Source: Magnetococcales bacterium
GTDB lineage: Bacteria > Pseudomonadota > Magnetococcia > Magnetococcales > JADFYX01
Direction of reading: 5' to 3'
Assembly (NCBI GenBank): GCA_015231305.1
Contig: JADGBW010000011.1
Coordinates: 1-45,994, forward strand
DNA: 45,994 bases
The translations under genes and the position numbers were made by a program. Below, one piece after another: positions 29,693-39,600 of the stretch. The notes under the pieces are model-generated. The model made no database searches. It was not told the DNA's origin and saw nothing but the letters and a program-made list of their open reading frames with translations. The stretch's first letter is position 1. Each line of letters begins with the position of its first letter.

Positions 29693-30739
29693 TTGATGAT
29701 TACTGAAATTGATCTGTTTCAGGACAATGATATCCCCCTTTTAGATGTGCGCTCTCCTGGTGAATATGCCACCGGCCATATTCCTGGTGCGATAAGCTTA
29801 CCACTTTTTAGCGATGAAGAGAGAAAAGAAGTAGGCACTACCTACAAACAGGTAGGACCAAAAGATGCTTTTCAACAGGGTTTAGATTTTGTGGGGCCAA
29901 AGATGTCCCACTTTGTAAAAATGGGAGAAGAACTAAGCCATGAAGGTCATATAAAACTATATTGCTGGCGTGGTGGCAAGCGTTCACAAAGCATAGGCTG
30001 GTTGTTGCAACAAGCTGGACTTAAGGTAATGGTATTGCAAGGCGGTTATCGTTCATATAGACAAACAGCGATGCAAAAGTTTGCCCAACCTGTAAATCTT
30101 GTAGTCTTAGGAGGACATACAGGTTGTGGTAAGACTGAAATTTTAAAACGCTTAACACAAAAAGGTGAGCAAGTTATAGATTTAGAAGGTTTAGCAAATC
30201 ATCGTGGTTCAGCTTTTGGTGGCATTGGGCAAGCAAAACAGCCAAGTAATGAACAGTTTTTTAATATGGTTTGGGAGCAGTGGAGAAGGATGGATCACAC
30301 CCGTACAGTTTGGATAGAAAATGAGAGCCTTTGTATTGGCAGGGTAGTAGTGCCAGAGGCGCTTTTAGAACAAATGAAGCTAGCACCCTTGTTCATAATA
30401 AATGCTCCCATAAAACTGCGTATGCAGTATCTGATAGAGCTTTACGGCAGCCAGCCAAAAAAAGAGATTGCCGCTGCAATAAATAAACTAAGCAAAAAAT
30501 TTGGATTACAAGACACCAAACAAATGCTTACCCAGCTAGAGCAAGGGGAGTTAAAACCAGTAGTAAATCGGCTTTTAAAATATTATGACAAGGGATATCA
30601 ACATGGTTTAAACAGAACCGATAAAACCCGTATGCAAAATATTGAATTACCCCAATATCCAAACTCTTGGGATGAGTGGATAGATAATATTGCAATTTTG
30701 TTGCAGAAACACCCTGCTAGAAGCACTGTGAAAAAATAA
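29693..30739 (+). CDS. mnmH: tRNA 2-selenouridine synthase
   Basis: 348 aa; rhodanese domain DVRSPGEYATGHIPGAISLPLFSDEERKEVGTTYKQVG, LYCWRGGKRSQSIGWLL, P-loop GGHTGCGKTEIL. Confidence 0.92.
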   Translation: MMITEIDLFQDNDIPLLDVRSPGEYATGHIPGAISLPLFSDEERKEVGTTYKQVGPKDAFQQGLDFVGPKMSHFVKMGEELSHEGHIKLYCWRGGKRSQSIGWLLQQAGLKVMVLQGGYRSYRQTAMQKFAQPVNLVVLGGHTGCGKTEILKRLTQKGEQVIDLEGLANHRGSAFGGIGQAKQPSNEQFFNMVWEQWRRMDHTRTVWIENESLCIGRVVVPEALLEQMKLAPLFIINAPIKLRMQYLIELYGSQPKKEIAAAINKLSKKFGLQDTKQMLTQLEQGELKPVVNRLLKYYDKGYQHGLNRTDKTRMQNIELPQYPNSWDEWIDNIAILLQKHPARSTVKK

Positions 30740-31381
30740 CTACAAAAGGGGCTTTAAAACTCTCCATACATTCTCAGTTATTATTTTATAGCCTTCAGCG
30801 TTGGGGTGTATTCCATCACCTTGGTTTAGCTCTGGGTGGCCTGCGACTCCTTCTAGAAAAAAAGGTATGAAGGGTGCTTTGTGTTGGGCTGCTAGTTGAC
30901 TAAAAACTTGGTTAAACTTTTTACCATTTGTTATGCCATAATTAGGAGGTAGCTTCATACCACCAATGATAACCGGGATATTCTTGTCCTTGAAAATATT
31001 TATAATTTTGTTCAGGTTCTCTTGCATCTCTTTTGGCTGTAAACCCCTTAAGCCATCGTTTGCACCTAGAACTAAAATTACTAATGAAGGTTTGGTACGC
31101 AATGACCATTGTACCCGGTTTAAACCACTTGCGGTGGTGTCTCCTGATATTCCTGCGTTAACAACCTTATGGGGAAAACCATTTTTTATGAGCTTTTTTT
31201 GTAATAGAGTAGGATAACTCTCACTTTCTAGCACTCCCCAACCTGCGGTTAGGCTGTCGCCAAAACATAATATTACAGGCTCCATGGCTTCAACCTTGTT
31301 GCTTGGGAAAAAAGATAACAACATGGCAAAAAAAAATACCATGATAGGATTAACTTTAAGTGAATGTACTTTATAAATCAT
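30740..31381 (-). CDS. tesA: arylesterase / TesA-like GDSL lipase (start at 31381 or 31342)
   Basis: ILCFGDSLTAGWGVLESESYPTLLQKKL, NAGISGDTTASGLNRVQWSL, VILVLGANDGLRGL, DGIHPNAEGY; the ORF-track extension to 31639 is antisense to the ABC ATPase gene. Confidence 0.9.
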   Translation of the reverse strand: MIYKVHSLKVNPIMVFFFAMLLSFFPSNKVEAMEPVILCFGDSLTAGWGVLESESYPTLLQKKLIKNGFPHKVVNAGISGDTTASGLNRVQWSLRTKPSLVILVLGANDGLRGLQPKEMQENLNKIINIFKDKNIPVIIGGMKLPPNYGITNGKKFNQVFSQLAAQHKAPFIPFFLEGVAGHPELNQGDGIHPNAEGYKIITENVWRVLKPLL

Positions 31382-32045
31382 GATTAAATTAAATATGCTC
31401 TCATATAGTGTTAACCACAGCGGTGGAATTTTAAATATTCTTAAGGATGTTAACTGGAACCTTGCCAAAGGATCAACCGCCAGTGTAACCGGACCTTCAG
31501 GAAGCGGCAAGACATCTCTTTTATCTATCATAGCCGGGTTAGAGAGAGCTACTGCCGGTGATATTAAAGTGGCGGGAGTGGACCTTGCAGGGTTAGATGA
31601 AAATGGTTTAACCCGTTTACGTAGGGAAAATATTGGCATAGTTTTTCAAGATTTTCATCTTATAGATGCAATTTCAGCATGGCAAAATGTAGCCCTACCT
31701 CTAGATTTTTCGGGTAAAAGCCAAACCCAAGAGCAGGCTAAAAATATGTTGGAAAGAGTAGGGCTATCTCATCGGTTAAACCATAGGCCAACTGAACTAT
31801 CTGGTGGTGAAAGGCAGCGAGTTGCAATTGCTAGAGCATTTGTAACTAAGCCAAACTTAATTTTAGCAGATGAACCAACTGGAAACTTAGACTTAGAAAC
31901 CAGCAAAATGGTGATGGATTTGTTGTTTGAGATGGTTGCTGAATGGCAAGCAACATTTGTGATGGTAACCCATGACAAAGAGCTGGCAGCTAAAACCCAT
32001 AAAACATTTCATATGCAAGATGGACGATTGGATGTGGAGGGTTAA
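31380..32045 (+). CDS. ybbA: ABC transporter ATP-binding protein (YbbA/LolD-like)
   Basis: [70 protein letters not shown], divergent from tesA. Confidence 0.92.
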   Translation: MIKLNMLSYSVNHSGGILNILKDVNWNLAKGSTASVTGPSGSGKTSLLSIIAGLERATAGDIKVAGVDLAGLDENGLTRLRRENIGIVFQDFHLIDAISAWQNVALPLDFSGKSQTQEQAKNMLERVGLSHRLNHRPTELSGGERQRVAIARAFVTKPNLILADEPTGNLDLETSKMVMDLLFEMVAEWQATFVMVTHDKELAAKTHKTFHMQDGRLDVEG

Positions 32046-34541
32046 ATGTTTGCTACAATTAAAATTGCTTTAAGGCAGCTTAGAGGAACTTGGCGCAGTT
32101 TTTTCTTTTTCACCTTATCTCTTTTTTTGGGTGTCACAGCCATAGTTGGGGTGTGGAGTGCAGCAGAACAGCTTCGTAATGTAGTTCGCGGTGACGCTCA
32201 AACTTTGTTGGGTGGTGATTTTCGTATACAAGCTTATGTACCACTGCAACCTTGGGCTGAAAAAAATATAAAAAAAGTTGGTCGCACCCTATCACACAGC
32301 CTTGAGTTTATCGGCAATGTCATAGGCAACGAAAAAAACTTGCTTGTAGAAGTTAAAGGTGTGGATGCCAACTATCCTCTTAAAGGAGCTATTGAACTAG
32401 AAAATCGAGGTGAAATTAAAAGTGGCCCCCAACAAGGTGAGGCATGGGTTGATAAGGGCTTTATAAGCCGTACAGGGTTTTCATTGCACGACACTTTTAA
32501 CCTTGGCAAAGTCAAGTTTACTATTGGTGGAATAATTAAAAAAGAGCCAGACCGTATAGCTGGTGGTTTTGTCATGGCTCCCCGGCTTATGATCTCTTTA
32601 GCCGATGCTCATAATACCGGTTTAATTCAGTTTGGTTCACGGGTTTTACGGGTTGTTCTAATTGCTGCTAGAGCAGGGGAAAACCTTGGCGATCTTGAAG
32701 TTTTTCTAACATCAAAAGTAAAAGAAGCAGGTTATAGACTTCTTACCCCTAGTGGTTCCCAACCACGGGTAAAAAAGCAGATCCGCAGGTTAACTCTGTT
32801 TTTTGATCTTACATCCCTACTTACCCTATTATTAGCATGTGTTGCCATGGCAGGTAATTTAACTACATTTGTTAGAGAAAACCGCACAACTTTAGCAGTG
32901 TATAAATGTGTTGGTGCTACTAGCATGCAACTTGGTTCTGTTATGTTTGTTCAAGTGTTCATCATGGCACTAATAGGAATTGTTGCTGGTGGTATAGCTG
33001 GTGTGTTTGTTCCTGATATTTTGTTAAACCTTATGGGGCTAGATAAGTTTGCAACAAATGTAGCAGGATTTTCCTTAAAAACTGTATGGCAAGGTATGGG
33101 TATAGGGCTTTTGGCGTGTCTGTTATTTGCTTTGATACCAATTTTAGCAGCAGGGCAAACACCCATAGGTATTTTGTTTCGTTCTGGTGATAATTCTAGC
33201 AGGTGGAGATGGCAGGGGCTATCTGCATGGCTAGCTTTTGTTGTTGGCCTTGTGTTTGCCGTTTTATTGGCTGCATTGGTTGGTGAATGGCGTTTGGGTG
33301 TAAGCGCAGTAGTTACAGTTATAGCTGTGTTGGTATTTATTGGATCAACTGTATGGTTATTGGTTAAAATGCTTGCTTTTTTTAGCCCTTCTAACCCAGC
33401 TATACGTTTTGGGCTTTTAGGAATTATAACTCCCGGCAGATCTACCCTTTCCAACGCTACTGCTTTGGGTCTTGGTTTATCGGTAGTTATGACAGTTTTT
33501 TTTCTTGAATATAATTTACAGTATCATATGGATAAAGAGATACCTAAACGTGCACCTGGTTTTTTCTTTCTTAATATTCTTCCTCATCAAGCAGAGCAAT
33601 TTAAAAAAATGGGGTTAAAATATGCTGATACAAAAGAAGGAGTAAGTATAGTAGCAACTGCCAGATCCAGGCTTTCTAAAATTAACAATAAAGCTATATC
33701 AGAACATAATGCCGATGATCCATCTTTAAAATGGCGTGTTCATCACGAATATCCACTGGCTATTCATGAAAATATACCAAAAGGTAATGTTCTTACTGCT
33801 GGCAGATGGTGGAAACAAGGTGAAGAGGGGGTTAGCCTTGAGGTTAGAATGGCTAATGATCTTGGTTTAAAAGTAGGGGATAAACTAACATTTGATCTGC
33901 AAGGAGTAGAGATCCAACTACCAGTTTTATCTATCCGCAGGCTATATTGGTCTAGTATGGATCTTAATTTTTTTATAGTTGTATCTCCTGCTGCACTTAA
34001 AGGCGCGCCTCTCTCTCTCTTTGCCACCATAGCCTTGCAACAGGATAAGGAAAACAGTCTTTTAAAACAGCTTTTAAGTGAGTTTCCTAACGTTACTGCC
34101 ATACCTGTGCGAGAGATGATGAATACTACCAAAGAGCATCTAACCCGTCTAGCCCAGGTTGTAACTGTAATGGGGGCTTTCACCATTGCTGCTGGGGTGC
34201 TTGTGCTTATGGTTTCAGTTGCAGCATCACGTCGCCGAAGAGCAAAGGAGTCTGCCATATGTAGGCTGGTGGGAGCAGGGCAAAATTTTATGTTGCGAGC
34301 AACACTAACAGAGTTTTTACTTTTAGGTCTGCTAACCACACTACCAGCAGTAGTAATTGCCCAAGGTGTAACAGCTGTGGTTATACATCTTTTAATGAAT
34401 GACGTTTATAAATGGACACTTAACTTAACTGTAATATCCTTTTTTGCAGGGGTTTTTCTTGTGCTTATAGTTGGTTTAATTGGATCATGGCGGTCTTTAA
34501 ATAACCAAGTTATGGCAGAACTTAAAAAAAGCGTAGCTTAA
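32046..34541 (+). CDS. ybbP: ABC transporter permease (YbbP-like, FtsX domains)
   Basis: 831 aa; MFATIKIALRQLRGTWRSFFFFTLSLFLGVTAIVGVWSAAEQLRN, two FtsX-like TM modules, abuts ybbA stop. Confidence 0.9.
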   Translation: MFATIKIALRQLRGTWRSFFFFTLSLFLGVTAIVGVWSAAEQLRNVVRGDAQTLLGGDFRIQAYVPLQPWAEKNIKKVGRTLSHSLEFIGNVIGNEKNLLVEVKGVDANYPLKGAIELENRGEIKSGPQQGEAWVDKGFISRTGFSLHDTFNLGKVKFTIGGIIKKEPDRIAGGFVMAPRLMISLADAHNTGLIQFGSRVLRVVLIAARAGENLGDLEVFLTSKVKEAGYRLLTPSGSQPRVKKQIRRLTLFFDLTSLLTLLLACVAMAGNLTTFVRENRTTLAVYKCVGATSMQLGSVMFVQVFIMALIGIVAGGIAGVFVPDILLNLMGLDKFATNVAGFSLKTVWQGMGIGLLACLLFALIPILAAGQTPIGILFRSGDNSSRWRWQGLSAWLAFVVGLVFAVLLAALVGEWRLGVSAVVTVIAVLVFIGSTVWLLVKMLAFFSPSNPAIRFGLLGIITPGRSTLSNATALGLGLSVVMTVFFLEYNLQYHMDKEIPKRAPGFFFLNILPHQAEQFKKMGLKYADTKEGVSIVATARSRLSKINNKAISEHNADDPSLKWRVHHEYPLAIHENIPKGNVLTAGRWWKQGEEGVSLEVRMANDLGLKVGDKLTFDLQGVEIQLPVLSIRRLYWSSMDLNFFIVVSPAALKGAPLSLFATIALQQDKENSLLKQLLSEFPNVTAIPVREMMNTTKEHLTRLAQVVTVMGAFTIAAGVLVLMVSVAASRRRRAKESAICRLVGAGQNFMLRATLTEFLLLGLLTTLPAVVIAQGVTAVVIHLLMNDVYKWTLNLTVISFFAGVFLVLIVGLIGSWRSLNNQVMAELKKSVA

Positions 34542-34598
34542 AAAAAGGGACCTTTTATATTACTTAAAATACAGTAAAATAATCACTAAGAAATAATA

Positions 34599-35498
34599 TT
34601 ATAAATCAACAATTGCTTGTACTACATTGCCTTTACCATGATAAATAATTTTATCAAAACTTAAAGCCATGGCCATGGCTATACCTCTGCCATTTGGATC
34701 TAAAACTCTACTGGAATCAAATTGCATATATTTCTCCCATTCAAAGCCATCTCCTTGGTCTTCAATTAAAAATTGAATTTGCTTTTCACTGCGCTTAAAT
34801 GTAACGGAGGCTTTTTTTTCTGAGTTTTCAACTAGTTGGTAACGGATATTGATATTTTCATACCATGTACCTTTTTTAAGCCACTGCTTTTTTTCATTAT
34901 ATGTTATGCCCAAGTTACCATGTTCAATAGCGTTATTAAGCAATTCAACAAGTCCTAACAAAACACGGTTAGGGTCAGGGCAGTTTTGAGCAAGAGTAGT
35001 AGCTAATTCATGAATATCATCCATGGAGCTAAATTCATGGGAGCTTTGGGTTATTGTAAATTTTGGGTTGGTATTTTTTAATAGTTGTTGCTCCAACGCT
35101 TTGTAATCTTGATAGTGTTTAATCGCTACTTGAACGGCAACTAGAACTTCTTGAATTTCAAAAGGTTTGGTAATGTACTGCCAAGCCCCAGCGCGCATTC
35201 CTTCAAGTCTTTCATCCAATAGTGCATTGGCTGTTTGCATAACAACGGGAATTCTACACAATAATTCATTTTGCTTTATAATTCTTAAAAGCTCCATACC
35301 GTTCATTCTTGGCATCATCCTATCTAGCAAAATTGTGCCATATAGGTTAGGGTCAGCCTCTAATAGCTCTAATGCCTCAACACCATCTCTAGCCATTGCA
35401 GTTTTATACCCTTCATCTTCCAATAACTCTTCCAGCATTTCTCTGTTTGACTCGTCATCATCTACAATCAAAACAACTGTATAAAAATCTTGCTCCAT
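34599..35498 (-). CDS. response regulator fused to RsbW-like HATPase_c (anti-sigma-factor kinase-like) domain
   Basis: 299 aa; VLIVDDDESNREML, ILLDRMMPRMNG, then LLGLVELLNNAIEHGNLGI, LIEDQGDGFEW, GRGIAMAMALSFDKI. Confidence 0.85.
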   Translation of the reverse strand: MEQDFYTVVLIVDDDESNREMLEELLEDEGYKTAMARDGVEALELLEADPNLYGTILLDRMMPRMNGMELLRIIKQNELLCRIPVVMQTANALLDERLEGMRAGAWQYITKPFEIQEVLVAVQVAIKHYQDYKALEQQLLKNTNPKFTITQSSHEFSSMDDIHELATTLAQNCPDPNRVLLGLVELLNNAIEHGNLGITYNEKKQWLKKGTWYENINIRYQLVENSEKKASVTFKRSEKQIQFLIEDQGDGFEWEKYMQFDSSRVLDPNGRGIAMAMALSFDKIIYHGKGNVVQAIVDL

Positions 35499-35512
35499 AC
35501 TTTTTACCTCAA

Positions 35513-36643
35513 TTATTCTACTTCTTGGTGCTGATCTTTAATCTTTAATATTTCAGGCATTAAATCAAGAAAAAGCGGTATTAAATCTGGGTCAAAGTGC
35601 TTGCCTTTCTCTTCTTTAATTAATGCAATTACTTGGGGTAGAGGCCAGGCTTTTTTATAGGGGCGTTTAGTTGTCAGAGCATCAAAAACATCTGCAAGAG
35701 CAACTATTCGTCCTACCAGTGGAATATCTGTCCCTCGAAGTCCATTTGGATAGCCCGTTCCATCCCACTTTTCATGATGTGTCAGGGCTATTGCTCTTGC
35801 CATCTCTAAAAGTTCTGATGGATGTTTGCCTATAATTTCTGCACCTATTTTGGCATGCTGCTGCATAATGTCCCACTCGGTACTATCCAGCTTCCCTGGT
35901 TTTAGTAAAATTCTATCTGGTACACCTATTTTACCGATATCATGCATTGAGGCAGCATGGAGCAATAAAAAGCTCTCATCATTTTGCATGCCACATGCTT
36001 TTCCAAGTATATGAGAATAATGGCTCATACGAACCACATGTAAGCCAGTATCGCTATCTCTAAATTCGCCAGCTCTACCAAGTCGCTGCACAACATGTAG
36101 CTGAGTTTTTATTAATTCACTGTTTTTTTGTGATAGCTCCAAAGTACGATCCAAAACCTGTTGTTCAAGATCTTGGCTGTATATAGAGAGCCTTTTTTGG
36201 GCTAAATGTGCTTCTAATAAATTTCTTACACGTGCTTGTACTTCGTCAGAATCAAATGGTTTTGTTAAAAAGTCTTTTGCGCCAGCGTTAAGTGCTTTTA
36301 ATTTTGTCTGTTTATCTTGTAATGCAGTTAGAACAATAACTGGAATGTTTTTACCAACGGACTCAAACACTTCCAACACCTCAAACCCGTTCATTATGGG
36401 CATCATTATATCAAGAAGCACCAAATCAAAATTCTGTTCGGTATATAATTTAACCCCTTCGGTAGGGTCTAATGTGCTAACAATTTTTGTGTAGCCAAAC
36501 TCCTCTAGTTGATCCACAAGAATATCCAAATTATCCGGCTTATCATCCACCACTAGTATTTTTGCAGATTTAATATCATGTTGAGAAATAACCTTAGAGT
36601 CGGTGTTACTTTTTGTATTATTTTGTCCCAAATTCTCAAACAT
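35513..36643 (-). CDS. response regulator with HD-GYP c-di-GMP phosphodiesterase domain
   Basis: Receiver VLLDIMMPIMNG; HD-GYP SMHDIGKIGVPDRIL, ALTHHEKWDGTGYPNGLRGTDIPLVGRIVALADVFDALTT; start at 36643 (MFENLG) reduces overlap with the upstream kinase. Confidence 0.92.
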   Translation of the reverse strand: MFENLGQNNTKSNTDSKVISQHDIKSAKILVVDDKPDNLDILVDQLEEFGYTKIVSTLDPTEGVKLYTEQNFDLVLLDIMMPIMNGFEVLEVFESVGKNIPVIVLTALQDKQTKLKALNAGAKDFLTKPFDSDEVQARVRNLLEAHLAQKRLSIYSQDLEQQVLDRTLELSQKNSELIKTQLHVVQRLGRAGEFRDSDTGLHVVRMSHYSHILGKACGMQNDESFLLLHAASMHDIGKIGVPDRILLKPGKLDSTEWDIMQQHAKIGAEIIGKHPSELLEMARAIALTHHEKWDGTGYPNGLRGTDIPLVGRIVALADVFDALTTKRPYKKAWPLPQVIALIKEEKGKHFDPDLIPLFLDLMPEILKIKDQHQEVE

Positions 36644-39600
36644 GTTTTGGCTCCTGTTTGGGTAACATGACTGTAAATATACTTCCACCACCTGGTCTAT
36701 TTGCAGCGCGAATTGTGCCGTTATGTGCTGTCACTATTTCCAAGCAGATAGCCAGCCCAAGCCCAGTACCACCAGCTTTGTTTTTAGTACGGCTACTCTG
36801 TGCAAACTTATCAAATACTAGGTCCAGTTCATCATTAGGAATACCGGTTCCTTCATCATTCACCGAAAATACCACCATTGGTATACCGTTGAGGGTAGAC
36901 TCTGAAAATAATACAGAAATTGTTTTTCCTTCATTAGAAAACTTTATTGCATTACTAAACAGGTTAAGAATAACTTGACCAATTTTAATGTTATCACAAT
37001 AAACCTTCACTTTGTGTTGGGGGGCTTTGATTTGTATAGTTAGATTTTTTTCAAGAAGAAGAGTCTCTAGTCTGTCTCTCTCTATACCTATGATCGATAA
37101 TAAATCATGTATCTGAAAGTCAAAGTCCATTTTTCCTGATTCAAATTTTGCCAAATCTAGTAGGTTATCAATTAGGCCACGTAGTTGCTTGCCATTACTG
37201 CCTATACGGCTGTAATAGTGAACTATTTTATCTAGGTTTTTCGAAATGTTTAAAGAGTTTTGTATAGTAGCAAGGTCAGTTGTTTCAGGTAATTCAGCGA
37301 GTTTATCAACAAGTTTATTAATTCTACGGCCTCCCATTTCAGTAAAGCTCAGCACAGCATGCAATGGTGTACGGAGTTCATGGCTCATATTAGCCAAGAA
37401 TTCACTTTTTGTTTGGTTGGCTTTTTCAAGGTCAGCAGTACGAATTTTTACAAGTTTATCTAGGTGGTCTCTGTGTTGGTAAAGCTCTTCTTCAACTTCT
37501 TTGCGTTTTATGATACTAGCAACAGTATGAGCTGATGTTGTTAAAAATTTATCTACATCTGGGTTACGTTGATGTTCATCTGTTAGGTATATATTGATCA
37601 TACCAAGTAGCTGATCGTCAAAAACTATTGGCACGCAATAGTGGCAGAATTGGTCAGTATTAGATATACCAACCATATCACCACCAGATACATACTCAGA
37701 AAAATATAGTTTTTGGTTTGATAGTGCAAGCTGGCAGATACCTTCTTCTAATGAAATTTGGTCATAGCTTGCAACTATATGATCTGGCATGTTTTTATGG
37801 CTTATTAAAACCATTTTATCTAAACTCTGGTCATACATGGAAACCACACCTTTAGAACCCACTGCAAAACTAGAAACAGACATAACTAGGTCCAAGGTGT
37901 AATCAAAAAGTTCTTTCAGTGTGAGGGGGTGAATTCCCGCACGAAGTAGGTGGCTAATTATCGTTTGAAATTCCAACGCATTTTTAATTTTTTTCTCAAT
38001 TTTTTTGCGCTCTGTAATATCCTCTTTAATGGCAATAAAGCTTGTCAACTCACCTGATTTTGACCGAATTGGAGATATAGAGGCAAATTCCCAAAAATCT
38101 TCCCCTCCCTTTTTTTTGTTTTTAAACTCTCCACGCCACTCATTCCCTGCCAATATTGTCGACCAAAGTTCTTTATAATCTTTAGAACTTTTGTTGCCAG
38201 ACTTTAAAAAAGCAGGGGTTTTCCCAATGGCCTCTTGTGCAGAATATCCAGTTATATCGGTAAATTTAGGGTTAACATATTCAATAACCCCTTTTAAATT
38301 AGATATCATAACTGTAGTTGGACTTTGCTCCACAGCACGAGAGAGCTTTATTAATAGCTCTTCTTCATGTTTTTGGTTGATAATCAAAGCAAGGGTAGAG
38401 GCTATAGCCTGAAGAAAATCCTCTTCTTTTTTCTGTTTAACATGGTTTTCGGAAATATAAAGGTTTAGAACACCTAATAAATTTTTTTCAAAAAGGATCG
38501 GTATGCAATAATGACCATGGGGTTGCATTGCATCAAACCTAACTTCATGGTCGTCATCAACTGAATTTTTAAATACAATTTTTTTGGTAGAGGCTGCCCG
38601 TCCACATAAGCAATAGCCATAGGGAATTTTAGCACACTTTGATAGTAGTTCAGTAGATAATCCTTTTTGGGCTGCCATTGCTAAAGATCCGTTATTAGAA
38701 TCAGCCAAAAAGATGCTGCCTTTGGAGAGAATAGCTAACCAAGGGATAGAAAAAATAGTCTGTAAAGCGGATTCTAAAAGCTGGTTTAAAGGCGTAGGTT
38801 TAATAGCTAACTCTAACAGAGAAAGTAGTACTTTCTGTTTTTCCAGCAATAGGTTTTTTTGTAGCTCAGCCTGTTTTCGTTCAATAATTGTGGCGAGTAT
38901 GTGCCCGGTAGATGAAAGAAAAATATTGTCTTCAGGAGATTGTGAATATTGCGAATTAATATAAATTTTAAGTAGGCCAACTACTCTATTTCCCAAACTA
39001 AGGGGAATACAAACATTGCCATGAATGTGCATACACTCAAAACAAATTTTATTTGCATTTTCATCTAAATAGTTAGGGAGTATGTTATGTCCATTATCAT
39101 AATAATTATATTTACACCATCGTTCCTCTATTATAGAAGAAATAGCATTGCCACCTTTTGGTAACTCTTTGTGTCCAGATAATACAAACTGCCCAGTTTT
39201 TTCATCATACAGATATATTTTCCCTTTATGTTTTAGAGAGATCCACGGAATGCTATGAATTAGCTCTAAGCTGCGTTTGAGGATAATATCCAAGGGAAGT
39301 GGTTCTAATCCCAAGTTCATAAGTTGAAACAGCTTTGTTTGTCTGTCGTAAGATAAGTGTAGATTAAGTCCACGACCTACTACATAAATTAAAAAGAAGG
39401 CTGAGATAATATTAATAAATATAAGCATAATATAAAAGCTGAATATCTTTGAAGCTTGCTTGCTTAAAGCTTGAGCTTGTCTAGCAATTCCTTCACTCAA
39501 CATATCTTCAACTTCTTTTAAAAGGCCAATTTTTATTGTTATGTTTTTAAACCAGTATCTAGGGTTGATACGAAATGGGTCTTTATTATGTATATCCCAG

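Noticed and set aside
31382-31639. N-terminal extension of the tesA ORF to 31639
   Set aside because: Antisense to the conserved P-loop region of the ABC ATPase; the TesA signal peptide starts at 31381 or 31342
32951-33454. 167-aa and 191-aa minus-strand ORFs inside the ABC permease gene
   Set aside because: Antisense to a well-supported CDS; no recognised domains
36644-36691. Extended start of the HD-GYP ORF at 36691
   Set aside because: Would overlap the kinase 3' end by 56 bp; MFENLG at 36643 leaves only an 8-bp overlap
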